Positions 30,636-41,891 of a stretch of 64,000 nucleotides of DNA are shown piece by piece. The notes under the pieces were generated by a model. It was not told the origin of the DNA. It worked only from the letters and a program-made list of their open reading frames with translations, and ran no database searches. The stretch is taken from positions 8,864,881 through 8,928,880 of the forward strand of contig CM030833.1 of NCBI GenBank assembly GCA_018105865.1, in the 5' to 3' direction. Source of the stretch: Metaphire vulgaris. Lineage: Eukaryota > Annelida > Clitellata > Crassiclitellata > Megascolecidae. A program made the position numbers and the translations under genes. Position 1 is the stretch's first letter; each line of letters starts with the position of its first letter.

Positions 30636-32500
30636 TTAATTTAATTTTTTTTTATCGTCCGTTTCAAACACATAGGTGTTCATCAGGGACGCCTCAGACC
30701 ACGAAATAAATGCATTAGCTAAGATTATTGAAGACCTTGTGTCCAATGTCTTACGAATCCGTCTAAAGTGACGCATGAATGCGAAACAAGACTGTGACAA
30801 TTTAGAGAAATGTGACTTGAACGATAAATCGGTATCAAATAATATACCTAAGTTACGAACAGATTTAAGTGGAACCAAGACTGCATCTCCAAAAGATAAT
30901 TCTAGGGAGTTTTTTGGTAGCTTCGTCGTTAGGGGTTGAGTACCTAGAATCATGAATTCAGTTTTTGAAGGATTGATGAAGAGGCGATTAGAAATAAACC
31001 AGTCGCAGGCTGTAGTAAGGATGTTTAGTAAATTAGCGAGCTCAGGTGAAACAGAGTCTGGGGAAAAGGACACATACAGCTGGGTATCGTCAGCGTAAAA
31101 GTGAAAATTTACAGACCTATTTTTCAAGACATGTGCAAGTGGAGTGGTATAAAGAGTAAAAAGCAAAGGACCCAAAACAGAACCCTGCGGAACTACAGTG
31201 GTCAGAGGAACTGAAGAAGAAATAGAACCATTTATAGTAACGCATTGAGATCGATTGGCAAGATAGGAAGTAAAGAAATTCAAGACAGTGCTAGATAATC
31301 CAAACCAAGATTCAAGACGATGAAGGAGAATAGAATGATCAATGGTATCAAAAGCAGCGGACAAGTCAAGGAGAACAAGAGCTGATAGCTTTTGATTTTC
31401 AAATGCTAAAAGGATGTCATCCTGTATTTTTAACAGAGCAGTCTCGGTTGAATAGAATTTACGATATGCTGATTGAAATGGTGAAAAAGTGGAAAAGGAA
31501 TTTATATGAGATGATAATCTTGAATGAACCACTCTCTCAATGATTTTAGAAATAAACGACAAATTTGAGATTGGACGATAACTCGAGAGATCCTCGATAG
31601 GTAGATTAGACTTTTAAGAAGTGGTTTGACATGAGCAATTTTAAACGAATCAGGAAAACAGCCTGGCTTAGGCAAAGATTGGTAAGCACTGTGAGGGGTT
31701 CAGCAAGAACATCTAAGCAGGACTTAAGTAAGGATGTAGGTATACAATCGAGTAAGCATGAAGTCTCAGGGGCAGCCTGTATTAGTTTCGAGATTTCAGT
31801 GACAGTCACCGGCGCAAATTCAGATAGCTTAAGTGGGGGTTGTGGAGGATCATCGAGAGGACTGCATGAAACAGGAGGAAATTTTCTACAAAGGGAAATG
31901 ATTTTGTTACTGAAGAATTCCACAAATGCCTTAGCAATACACGAAGATGACAGGTGAGATGGAAGAACCACACTCGACTTACGCTCAAGGAGTGAGTTAA
32001 GTGTTGACCATAAATTTCTAGGCCGATCTCGAAGCTTACTTATGGTGGTACGAAAATATTTAGATTTTGATGACGAGATCAGTTTAGAGACTATTTTTGT
32101 CTGGGTTTTGAAAGCTGCGAGATCACTCGAAAGACGAGTTTTTCGGAAAATAGTCTCTAAATGACTGCGTAGTTTTTTTGCCGATTTTATCTCCTGAGAA
32201 AACCACGGATTACATTTTCTAGTAGGAACACTAATTTTGATAAGCGGAGCATGTTTATCTAACGTACTTTTAAGGGAGGAGCATAGTTGATCTGCAAAAA
32301 TATTTGCGTCCGATGATGGACGACAGATAACATCTGACTGGAGAAAGTCAACCTTGAATGACTGAAGATCAATTGATTTAAAACGACGTATAAACTTAAT
32401 AATTTGCGATGTTCTAGATTTTTTTGGAACTTGAATGGCAGTTAGTAAGGCGTAGTGATTAGACAAGGCCGGGACAAGAAAGTCGACAGATGAAATGGCT
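30636..32500 (-). pseudogene. L2-type LINE with long open reverse transcriptase frame
   Basis: The minus strand begins at the end of the endonuclease (SNHYALLTAIQV in the SDH position, about 32466). A long linker follows (GSWFSQE-like NPWFSQEIKSAKKLRSHLE; PRNLWSTLNSLLERKSS), then an early RT block LDCIPTSLLKSCLDVLAEPL. After one frameshift near 31600 the 308-codon frame has [54 protein letters not shown] and FHFYADDTQLYVSF (catalytic YADD). It then has LFINPSKTEFMILG and FRRIRKTLDTRSSIILANAF. It then runs abruptly into a 3' tail without the usual C-terminal region. One frameshift over 560 codons makes it one of the best-preserved LINEs here. Confidence 0.85.
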
Positions 32501-32584
32501 ACTCACTGCAACCTAGAACAATAATTATTCTGATTAATGATAATGTTTTCAGAAAGTTTGTGGAGTGATGGCCAATGGAGACTG

Positions 32585-33040
32585 ATTTATTGACTGAGGA
32601 GAAACAGAGTTATTGATTTTTCGGATATCTGACGAAGATCATTCCTGAGACCAGGCACGGTGTGTGAAATTGACAGACCTGAGAATTTTGGTGATGTGGC
32701 TGTTGGCCGAATGAGTGTCAGGCCAGCAGATGAACGAGTTGACCGCTTCATTTGAATTGTAAAGAGATTATGAAGGTACATGGGCTTTGAGAACTGGATG
32801 GCATTGTAGGCCAGGTATAGAATCTTGAAAAGTATCTGTTCTGGAACTTTGAGCCAGTGAAGCGATTTCAAGACTGGAGTGATGTGGTGAGCTTTTCGCG
32901 TCTGCGTCACAGCCCTATCCAAAGCATTTTGTATTGCTTGAAGGTGTGCCATTTGTTTTTTTTGTGAACATTGAGGTAGAGAGAGCTGGAGTAGTCCATT
33001 TTTGAATGCATAATTGAGGTGAAAATAGTGCAAGCTGTGT
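32585..33040 (-). pseudogene. L2-type LINE A, C-terminal part
   Basis: It encodes KNGLLQLSLPQCSQKKQMAH, LQAIQNALDRAVTQ, ITPVLKSLHWLKVPEQILFK, and STRSSAGLTLIRPTATSPKF, ending near 32587. It is split at 33040 by a second L2-type LINE. The upstream part is at 34422-34640. Confidence 0.8.
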
Positions 33041-34415
33041 AATGTAATGTAATGTAATTAGCTATTTATATTGCGCCTAATCAATCAATGTTAGCAAGCG
33101 CATTACAATTAATGTCAATTATGTCAATTATTATATGCACAATTAAACAGATGTGTCTTCAAATGTTTACGGAAAGCGATGGGCGACTTTATGCTCCGTA
33201 GCGCTGGTGGAAGGGCGTTCCATGCATGGGGTCCAGCGTACGAGAAGGCTCGTTGTCCCATGACTGTCCGAAGACGAGGTTTCTGGTATTGACTGGTAGA
33301 GGCTGATTGTAGGCCCGGTCTACCAATGGCGGTTGATGTTGGCTGGAGCAGATCGGCCAGATAGGTCGGACAAAGGCCATTCTGTGCACAGAACATCAGC
33401 GTGCATAGTTTGTGTTGTATCCGTGACTGAACTGGAAGCCAATGAAGTTCGCGAAGCGCCGGAGTGACGTGGTCTCGAGGTTTCAGGTCCAGCACCAGAC
33501 GTGCAGCAGCATTTTGTACGCGCTGCAGGTTGGCCAGTGTAGACTTTGGAAGGCCGGCAAGAACGGAATTACAATAGTCTAGTCTGGACAGCACAAACGC
33601 AGAAACCAGTTGTGCAGCGACTTCTTTGCCAGCGATTCGACAAATCTGGCGGATACGTCGTATGTGATAGAAGCAGCTCTTGGCTAACTGTCCAACATGT
33701 TGCTTCATGGTCAATTCATTGTCGAACAGTACTCCAAGATCTCTGACGACGGAAGAAGGGTGGATGATGGTGCCCTGAAGTGCCAGACTACAATCGGTGT
33801 TAGACAGCTTAAGCATGTTAGCATGTGAGCCAAACCATGCAAGCTCCGTCTTGGAAGCATTGAGTTGCAATCATCGTGAGGAACACCATCCTTGGACCTC
33901 TGTGATGCAATTTTGGAGACGACCAAGAGCAAGACCGATGTCTTTAACGTCCACATGGTCATAGATCTGTTTATCATCAGCGAAAATATGATGGCGAAGA
34001 TCATGACGTTGAAAAATGAGGGCAAAGTCTTCTGTGTATGTGATGAAGGCAATCGGTCCCAAAGACGAGCCCTGAGGCACAGAGCACTCGAGAGACAAAG
34101 CTGGCGAGGAATCATTGAGGTGGCGAAATATCTGCTCGCGTCCAGTGAGGTAAGAACGAAACCAGCCAAGAGGAACTCCACTGACTCCAAAACGTTCCTC
34201 CAGGACACGGAGCAGTATGTCATGATCCACCGTGTCGAAAGCCGAGCTGAGGTCGAGTAGTACAAGTGCAGTGACCTTGCCATCATCTATGGCGCGCGCG
34301 AGGTCGTTGTGGACTTTAATCACCGCTGTTTCTGTTGAGTGAAATTGCCGATACGCATATTGATGAACTGGTAAAAGGTGATTGCGCTCAGAAAACTCAG
34401 CAAATCGAGCAACGA
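33041..34415 (-). mobile_element. L2-type LINE B inserted in LINE A, with 6-bp duplication
   Basis: CTGTGT flanks it (33035-33040 and 34416-34421), and a TTACATTACATTACATTAC tail marks the 3' end. Removing it rejoins LINE A in frame. Coding (minus): frame 34530-33871 has QYAYRQFHSTETAVIKVHND, LLDLSSAFDTVDHDILL, VPQGSSLGPIAFITY and HHIFADDKQIYDHV (FADD). Frame 33870-33124 has MQLNASKTELAWFGSHAN, VRDLGVLFDNELTMKQHVGQ, RLDYCNSVLAGLPKSTL and LHWLPVQSRIQHKLCTLMF. It ends FRKHLKTHLFNCAYNN. One frame change near 33870 separates two otherwise open frames. The 5' part before the RT is truncated. Confidence 0.9.
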
Positions 34416-34421
34416 CTGTGT

Positions 34422-34640
34422 GGAAGTTTAGGAATAGATGCAAGCATCGTAAGTCCCATATGTATGTGTAACAGGGGCAACTGAGATTAGATACATATGT
34501 TGAAAATGAGAGATCTGCATCAAATATCACACCAAGATTGCATATTGGGGAATTAGTTTTGAATGAGTTGTAGTTAGCGTTCCAGAATAGTTTGTGCGAG
34601 GTAGTGTTTGATTTGCAGGGGTTCAGGAAGATCTAATCTA
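34422..34640 (-). pseudogene. L2-type LINE A, upstream part
   Basis: The minus strand reads ICNLGVIFDADLSFSTYVSN, LSCPCYTYIWDLRCLHLFLN (the VRDLGVxFD block), preceded by a degenerate LNPCKSNTTSHKLFWN. It is truncated near 34640. Confidence 0.75.
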
Positions 34641-36360
34641 TTTTACTACTCAAAGTGAATTCCCTACTAGTGGTAAAAAATTTTCTCCTCTCCAACACAA
34701 CACATCAGTTTGGTGGCAAACTTTGATTCAGGTATAATCAGATTCATAACAGCTGCATGAAAAAACTCAAACACTAATGTTTCACACAGACACTGTTTCT
34801 TTACTGCAGAAGCCATTTTTGCAAATTACATTTGCATGCAAAAGGTTACACATGGTTGTCTTTGGCAACATTTTAAATTTACCATATTATCTAGGGTATA
34901 ATGCACACTTTTTTAATGAAAAAAATCGCTGAAAACTCTGGGTGCATATTATGCATAGGAATAAGTTTTCTCCGCTTTTCAGCCAAACACTTCTCACTTG
35001 TACGGACCACAGTATCATCGATGCATTGAATGGGAGTGATTTATATCCATTTAATAAACTCATTATTCTAACATTTGTAACGTGGATTCTGTTAGTCAAT
35101 TCCATAATATGGTCTAAAATTTTTAATTTCAGGAAAGTTTCATATACTGTAGTATTAATTGTGACCATTTGTACAGAAAAACTGTCATCTTTAATTCATT
35201 CCAAAGATACCGAATGTGCTATGCAAGTATGTAAAATTATGTTTCCCAAGCTCTTAAGCTAATGGGGAAATTACCGCAAATATAAGGACTCAATTCAGTT
35301 CAACTTAGTTCAATTATGCAAAGTGATCAAAATTATGTAAAATTCCTGTTAAAAATATAAAGTCCTTCCAATTCTTGATCATCATTGTCGGAATTAAACA
35401 ATTTGTCAACTTCGTCTTCAGCAATTTCAATGTTATCTCCATAAAATAAACACCTGCAATGAATTGCTTGTGACAAAATGCCTGTCTCACTGCCCTCAAG
35501 ATGTGGGATGTGGGTAATCACTTGCAGATAAGCATTAAGCCTCTAGTGCCTTGTCAGATTACGAGACCGCTTGCTAGCCCGTAAAAGGCAAAAGCAGGGA
35601 TTGAATGTGTAGGCCCACTCTCTGCAGACAATACCCATGCACTACCTCTACAGAAACTGGATGTCTTGGCAATGCATCTAGGAGGACAACTAAATTTAAA
35701 CCAAATACAGAGTAGCTGTTGTCTTATTGACTTAGGTGGGTTTGGCTAGGGTGAAGTTACATCCTAGCACACCCGTGCCCAGTTCTGAGACACTGTGCTA
35801 CCGGTTCCCCTCCCCAGAGCCAAGGGGATGAAGTATCAAGGGTCATTATTTCACACACCAGTGCACATCATGTGACTATGGCTAAGCAGTAATGCAACGG
35901 CCTTTGCCGGCTACTCACTGATGATACCACTGCCCCAAAACGTGTTACTTCAAGTGGAAAAGTTGGCTGGTTCTTTTATGCACAGTAAAATTGAGAAAAG
36001 AAGCCAACTTTGTGTAACTTCAAAGTTTTAAGTGCTTTGATACAGTGTAAAGGTTACACTTTTCACCCAAAATTTCACATGTGTATTATATATAGGTTTA
36101 AAGATTTTTTGCATTGTGATAAATCTTGAAACTCAGGGTACATACATATTATGCATGGCTGCGTATTGTAAGTGAAATAATACAGTTGTTCTGGCAGCAG
36201 CAGTGTGTTGCAGCTGCAGTTATTCATGCTCTACCTCTCAGGGCCTACTTCATGTTACACGGGCATGCACTTGAATATTTCAGCAACAAGGCTTTGCATC
36301 ATTTGATCCAATCATCCGCAAAGCACCTCATGCATATGCAATGCTTGCAACCAAACCTCC
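34641..36360. other. Unassigned; possible decayed terminal-repeat element at 34880-36160
   Basis: The phrase TCTGGGTGCATATTATGCAT at about 34938-34960 recurs with changes (CAGGGTACATACATATTATG) at 36136-36155. Flanking ATAATGCACAC/TGTGTATTAT sequences are inverted (34900, 36078). This may be a decayed pogo-like element of about 1.3 kb. No transposase was recognised. The open frames at 34887-35262 and 35314-35521 lack known domains. Confidence 0.3.
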
Positions 36361-36368
36361 ATAACACT

Positions 36369-37443
36369 CAGTGACAGATTTACATTCTTTGGGCCCGGTG
36401 CACATATTTCCATGGAGGCGCCCTGTGCCATCACAATCACTTAAAAGAGTAAAAATAACACAATCATTGATAAATGAAACAAATAAACGCTGTTAGCTTC
36501 AACTCAAGCAAACTTCCTTTGCAGTCATTCAGTCAGTGTGCACAATCACCGGGACACGGTTGGTCTGTCATCTATTTAGACTATTTATTACTACCCAGTA
36601 TCAATATCAGCAATGTCAGTGTCCATCTCAATGCCTTGATTTTCCTCCACTATCATCCCATTCCCTGAGGATACATCAGATACATCCTCACGCATCTGTA
36701 TGAAAGTGTCCAAAGCCTCCTCTGCTGGGCACCTGCTTCTTTGAAATGGCGCCTCACTGCCCGCTTCTCAGCACTCGATGCAACCCTCTTCATTGTTGAA
36801 GTTCAGTAACAGTATATGAAAACCTAGATTTGCATTCTGCAGCATTCGTCTGCAAAAGTCACGGTGTTACGAATTATGATAAGATCAATGAGTCAATGAC
36901 GTGTTACAATGTTAATCTGTATGCAGTACCACTGTACCACAAATGAAAAGAATAGAATGGCTCAAGTTATGGATGAAATGGAGAATGAATTTATATTGCA
37001 ATTGACAATTCAATTATCATAAATGTCATACATCGTACTTTACAATACATTATATTGTCTCCCAAAGAATAAATTATTAAACTAACTTAAAATGGTTCAC
37101 AAAATTTGTAATTTTTCATCGACATGTACAATTGTACATTACATATGCGCACTAGCAGTGTTACCACTGCAACATAGTAGAAAACCGCCCGTTGGGCCAT
37201 TAACGCATTGAAATTTACATAGCAAATGAAAATCATTAATTCAATTCAAGTTATATATAGTCCACAGGTTTATACCCCAAAAATAAATTTAACTAAAGAA
37301 AGAAATAATCAAGAAGTCATTTTAGGGCCCCTAAATTTTAATTTTGCACAGGAAGGGCCACCTTCAAGGTGGCCCCTAAATCTAAATTTTCCTGGTGGGC
37401 CCTGGGACAATGCACCAGTTGTCCCATGGTAAATCCACCACTG
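36369..37443. mobile_element. Non-autonomous hAT element
   Basis: Exact 8-bp duplication ATAACACT (36361-36368 and 37444-37451). Ends CAGTGACAGATTTACATT and, reverse-complemented, CAGTGGTGGATTTACCAT are inverted repeats. Both arms carry GGGCCC-rich sequence (TTTGGGCCCGGTGCAC and inverse). No transposase was recognised in the 1075 bp. Confidence 0.85.
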
Positions 37444-37499
37444 ATAACACTCATCCTGAAACATTTGAAAACCTATTTAGTTCAAATTTTAAGTAATCG

Positions 37500-38060
37500 T
37501 ATTTCTGCACTTCTGAAAGCTAGTCCAGAAGAGATTCCTCTTTCTTTCCTTCTGTCATTCCATATTGGGTTGGAAGATGGGTCCGAACGAGTTTCTTCCA
37601 CTTCTGTCTGTCTCTTGCTGCCTGGTCATTTTAATGAAGTTCATTTACATTTCTTCTGCGTCCTCTTTTAAGTTTTCTATCCATGTTTTTCTTGGTCTTC
37701 CTTTTCTCCTTTCCCCTTCAACATAGTTGTATAACGCTTTCTTTGGCAGTCTTTCTTCTTCATTTTTTCAACATGACCATACCATTTCAGTCTTCGATTG
37801 TGTATTAATTCAAGTGCCGGTATTGTTTCATTTTGCTATGTTGTTTCTCCCATCAATTTTCTTTTTGTTCTTTGTCTTCTGCTTACTCCTGCTATTCCTC
37901 TTAACCAGTTAATTTCTGCAGTCATTAATCTTCTTTTATCCTTCTTTTTTATGGTCTGAATTTCAGATCCATATAATAGTATTGGTTTGATCTGTGTATT
38001 ATATAGCTTTAGTTTAGTTTTCAATGACATTTGTTTGTCTTTCCATATATTGTGAAGTTT
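37500..38060 (-). pseudogene. RTE-like LINE C-terminal fragment
   Basis: The minus strand has MSLKTKLKLYNTQIKPILLY, GSEIQTIKKKDKRRLMTAE, INWLRGIAGVSRRQRTKRKL, followed in other frames by a GHVEKMKKK-like tail. This is the late region of an RTE-like reverse transcriptase, with 5' and 3' boundaries approximate. Confidence 0.7.
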
Positions 38061-38112
38061 TCCAAATGTTGCACTTGTTAGATATTTTGTTACATTGCAT
38101 TTATAGGCAACA

Positions 38113-38214
38113 CTACGGAAAAGAACAAGTGTTCAGCCCTGAAGATAAAAGCTCAAGATAGAGAGGAGTGGCGACGTTTGAGTATGGAATCTGTCTTTGG
38201 ACAGAGCACCTGAA
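38113..38214 (+). mobile_element. RTE-like LINE 3' end, truncated
   Basis: It encodes TTRKNKCSALKIKAQDREEW and RRLSMESVFGQST, then stop. This is nearly identical to the C-terminus of the minus-strand RTE-like LINE at 44133-45427, so it is a very short copy of that family. Confidence 0.85.
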
Positions 38215-38224
38215 GAAGCATTTA

Positions 38225-39484
38225 TAGTACAAATTTTCTCAAAGGAGATCGATCTCTCTTCTGTCGATTACCGAAAAAATACTTGCTTCAATCCTTGCAA
38301 AACGGCTATCCAAACATATTGCCTATCGGATTCTACCTGAATCAGAAAGTGGTTTCCGCCCAGATTGAAGGACTTGTGACGCGATCTTATTTGTGCCAGA
38401 CAATTGCAAGAAAAATGCCATGAACAAAATCTACCACTATTCGTAATTTTCTTTGATCTGAGAAAAGCTTTCGATTCTATAAAATCATCTTATGCTCTGG
38501 GATATTCTACATAAATTCAGCTACCCACCTTCTTTCATCACCATGGTCAGAATGTTTCACGACAGCATGTTTGGGCAAATATCGTTTAAAGGCTGTCTCT
38601 CTGAGGCTCTTGAAATAGCTACTGAGGTCAAGCAGGGCTGTGTGCTCACCCCAGTATTATTCATCCTGTACTACGCAGCCATTATCCAAGAAACCACCAG
38701 AACTTCAACCAAGTGTGTCTATGTCCGATTTCGCATGGATGGAAAACTGTTCAAGCTAAGAAGATTGAAGGCAAAATCCAAAGTTTTAGAAGAGCTGATT
38801 CAAGAACACTGTTATATGCCGATGAGTGCGCTTTCTTTACATGTGGCGAAGCTGATTTACAGGAGATTTCCAATAGCTTTACCTCAGCAGCAAGAAACTT
38901 TGGTATATCCATTAATCTTTGAAAAACGGAAGTTCTCTACCAACCTCCTCGAATATCTACTCAACAACTACATATTACAATTGATGATCAAGAAATCAAG
39001 CAGATCAGAAAATGCTCATACATTGCTTCTGTTTTAAATGACAAGGCACAGCTTGACAACAAAATTCTGTCCAGGCTACACAAGGCCTCTTCCAGTTTTG
39101 GACTTCTATGCCAGCACCTCTGGAAAGCGTGGAATACAGCAGAAAACTAAAATAAGTGTATACAATGCAACTGTTCTCATTATTATATGGCAGTGAGTGT
39201 TGGACTCTATACCAACGACACATCAAAGTCTTGGAGGCCTTTCACGCCAGATGTCTTCGGTCACTACTGTCCATTCGCTAGTCTGACAATTCAAAACACC
39301 AAAGTCCTCAGCAGGAGAGCTTACAGCATCAGCTTTGAAGCGTCACTCGCCAGAATACGGTTAATGATGGATTGGCCATGTCTTTCGTATGCATGATTCA
39401 CGATTGCCAAAGATTGTGCTCTATAGTGAAATAAAAGGCAGACATCGCTCCCAGGGTGGCCAATATGGTTACAAAGACCAACTG
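38225..39484 (+). pseudogene. RTE-like LINE with C-terminal zinc finger (left part)
   Basis: With several frame changes the plus strand reads TEKILASILAKRLSKHIAYR, LPESESGFRPD, DLRKAFDS, FGQISFKGCLSEALEIATEV, KQGCVLTPVLFILYYAAII, then LYADECAFFTCGEADLQEIS (catalytic YADE, where YADD is usual, so Asp is replaced by Glu). It continues NFGISINLEKTEVLYQP and ASSSFGLLCQHLWKAWNTAE. The family is the multicopy LINE whose proteins end in a single zinc finger. It breaks at 39484 for an L2-type insertion and resumes at 39807. Confidence 0.8.
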
Positions 39485-39806
39485 ATTCTCCTGTCATTAC
39501 CGCAGGGTAATGACAGGAGATCTTCGCTCCGCTCGAGTCGTGGCGTTAAACTTCACGTTCCTCCCCCATCCAAGACCGCCAAGTTCGGAGAGAGATCTTT
39601 CACTAGGGGTAATCCTATCTTGTGGAACTCTCTTCCTGATGAGACCACCACGACTGATACTCCCGAGCATTTCATCACGAGATTAAAAACGCATCTGTTT
39701 AGGTTGGTTATAGTTGAGATGTTAAAGCGCTTTTGTTGTGGGCCTCAGCCTTGTTACAGCGCTATAGAAATTGTCAAGGAATGAAATGAAATGAAATGAA
39801 ATGAAA
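39485..39806 (+). mobile_element. L2-type LINE 3' end with AATGA tail and 5' hairpin
   Basis: It encodes LHVPPPSKTAKFGERSFTRG, NPILWNSLPDETT, ending LKTHLFRLVIVEM, then GCGCTATAGAAATTGTCAAG and a GAAATGAAATGAAATG tail. Flanking AACTGA occurs on both sides. Removing the insert rejoins the zinc-finger LINE in frame (KDQLKKILKTC). At its 5' edge is a 15-bp perfect inverted repeat (39487-39501 with 39506-39520, sequence TCTCCTGTCATTACC and inverse). Confidence 0.85.
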
Positions 39807-40118
39807 ACTGAAGAAGATCCTGAAAACTTGCAAAGTCAACATCATTGACTGGGAAATTCAAGTACAAGATCGCCTACACTGGCACTACACTGTTCGCAAT
39901 GGGGTCAGTTTCATGGAGAGCACCACAGTTGCTGATGCAATAAGAAAACGTCAGGAGTGCAAAGAGCGCAACAATTCCTCATCAGTATTGCTCACGAATA
40001 ATTTTATATGTTCTATATGCAGCAAACAATGTTCTGCTAGGATAGGTCTGTTTAGTCATATGCAGACCTACAGTGGGTCACTTCTGTCATCGTCGAACTC
40101 GACTGACTGCTTTTAGCT
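39807..40118 (+). pseudogene. Zinc-finger LINE, C-terminal end
   Basis: It resumes LKKILKTCKVNIIDWEIQVQ, then MESTTVADAIRKRQECKERN. The terminal zinc finger is CSICSKQCSARIGLFSHMQT, where the second His of the usual H-x-x-x-H is replaced. A stop follows at about 40116. The finger probably binds nucleic acid in active family members. Confidence 0.8.
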
Positions 40119-40240
40119 TTAACATCAGATATTCTAATTATATTTTTAGACCCTCTGTTTTATCAATTAATCTTGAAAAACAAGCTAATAAATAAACATA
40201 ATCACATAATCAATTTTTCTTATTAATATTGCAAACCAGG

Positions 40241-40242
<2 letters not shown>

Positions 40243-40276
<34 letters not shown>
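40243..40276. repeat. TA microsatellite
   Basis: A perfect TA run between the LINE and the NDUFV2 retrocopy. Confidence 0.95.
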
Positions 40277-40281
<5 letters not shown>

Positions 40282-40635
40282 TATAAAGGGATACTGGTAG
40301 TTAAGAATTATTTCATATCAATAAATCAATTCACCTCAATCTGTTCAAGCATATCTTCTAAAATGATATAATTCTTAATGATGATTTCACCTAGATCATA
40401 AAATCAATGTCCAAAATAAGAAAATTCTTGCATTAATTATGACAAATAGTTTAGAACTCACATATACTCATTTTTGTTTCCAAAAGAAACTGTATTCAAA
40501 TAAATACCTCTACCAGCACCATGATAATACAGTCATGAAGTCAAGAGAAAAGTAAGTCATTTTATCAAAAATTCGGTTTATTTCTGCAAGGTTTGCTAGT
40601 CACAATTACAAATTTGTACAAGAAACATTTTGATG

Positions 40636-41063
40636 CATTATGTGATCGATTTGTTGAAAATACCAAAAATAAAAGTGTATGCTGGAATGTACCATATTCA
40701 GATATGCATGACAACACCATGTATGCTTGGAGTAGCTGGATCTAGCATCATGCTTGAAACAATCAAGAAGATAGGAATTGAAGTTGGACATACAATTGAG
40801 GTCAAATTGTTTACACTAAGTGAAGTTGAATGTCTTGGTGCTTGTGTCCATGCTCCAATGATACAGATAAATGATGACTACTATGAAAATCTGACAGTTG
40901 AGGATGTAAATGAAATTTTAGACAACTTGAAAGCCAGAAAGAAACCAAAGCCAAGGCTACAGGCAGTCAGGGCCACTGTTTTGCATCAGAACCAGTGGGT
41001 AACCTAACCTAGCTAACAGCGGAGCCACATCAACTCGGGTTTAAGGCTAGGAGCAATCTGTGA
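40636..41063 (+). pseudogene. NDUFV2: NDUFV2 processed pseudogene (complex I 24-kDa subunit, C-terminal part)
   Basis: NDUFV2 is the [2Fe-2S] 24-kDa subunit of mitochondrial complex I, in the NADH-oxidising matrix arm. This copy reads [15 protein letters not shown], then [33 protein letters not shown] and [19 protein letters not shown]. Cluster-ligand cysteines are visible in CMTTPC and ECLGAC. Several things mark it as dead. About 15 residues (the ATFY...NRKPVG region) are missing between KVYAG and YHIQ. A frameshift near 40985 moves the C-terminus to another frame (EPVGNLT, GFKARSNL, stop at 41061-41063), and that frame has an in-frame TAG at 41010. No introns interrupt sequence that spans several exons in animals, so it looks like a retrocopy. 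A clear poly-A is not seen. Confidence 0.85.
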
Positions 41064-41590
41064 GGCTCTGTAAACCTCAACTCCACATGCAAAGAACTGG
41101 ATTTTTTTCCAAATTGATCATGGACTAAATGGAAATAATTTGGAGTCAAAAAAAGATATGGAACCAAACTGATTTACACCCATGTAATTTTTGACTTAAA
41201 ATGCACATAATCGGAGCAGAATTATTTGAAATTTACTTAAACATAAGAAATTACAGACACGGAGCATAGTGATACCAGACCTTTGATTTTGTGTCCAAAA
41301 TGCTCTAAAACACAAGTACGAGCATCTACGATTTCAAAATTTTTTTCCGGGGGAGAAACCCCTAGACCCCCATTCCAAGGGAGGCTGCGTCTAACGCGGC
41401 TGGGGAGCGTATAACGCAAGGGAATAGCAGGTGAAAGAAAGGGGAGCATGAGCGCCCACAGAAATTTTTCAAACAGGGCAACACGCATTCCGGTAACGGG
41501 GCACGGGTACGCCAGATAAATTTTCCAGGAGGGGTAACGCGCACATTTTAGCACAATGATAACGGTTACGGTTAATATTTAAGCAAGGTT
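41064..41590. other. Unassigned; C-rich DNA-transposon-like sequence
   Basis: Sequence such as GGGGGAGAAACCCCTAGACC followed by GGGTAACGCG-like phrases resembles the interior of hAT MITEs, but no left end was found. Confidence 0.35.
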
Positions 41591-41733
41591 TTAAAATTTC
41601 AACGTGAAATATTGGTATTTGCATTTCCCAGGGTGTGCTTTTGCCATAATGTGCGGGCGCCCATGGAGGGGTGGATCTTGGGCTTCAGCCCCCCAAACCT
41701 AGAATTTTGGTTACGTCCCTGATCTAGTCACCT
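41591..41733. mobile_element. Right end of a decayed hAT element
   Basis: The right edge ends TTTTGGTTACGTCCCTG (reverse complement CAGGGACGTAACCAAAA), a hAT-type terminus. I could not find a matching left end or duplication. Confidence 0.4.
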
Positions 41734-41759
41734 AGACTATTGCAAGTTCCAGGTTAAAA

Positions 41760-41887
41760 TTTAAATCAGATTTTTAAAAATTAAATTGATTTAAATTTAT
41801 TTTTTCCTTTTGGGCAAAATGTTAGCTGCCTTGTATTTTTAAATCTTACTATCCGTTGTTAGCTTTGTCTTGAAAACCCATTTGCTC
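41760..41887 (-). pseudogene. Copia-type LTR retrotransposon RT fragment, downstream part
   Basis: The minus strand continues a copia-type reverse transcriptase (SKWVFKTK block) from the piece at 42948-43400, past one in-frame stop. It is separated from that piece by a TTAA element and a hAT element. Similarity fades left of about 41800. No LTR was identified. Confidence 0.7.
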
Positions 41888-41891
41888 TTAA

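Noticed and set aside
30650..30700. Hammerhead ribozyme near the L2-type LINE 3' end (minus-strand CTGATGA...GAAAC)
   Set aside because: The core words are present, but extra bases separate stem II from GAAAC. The flanks GTCC and GGAC pair with each other, so there is no substrate strand with a cleavage site.
34942..35262. 106-residue open frame with a membrane-like segment
   Set aside because: AT-rich chance frame in the possible decayed terminal-repeat element. The opposite strand is open too.
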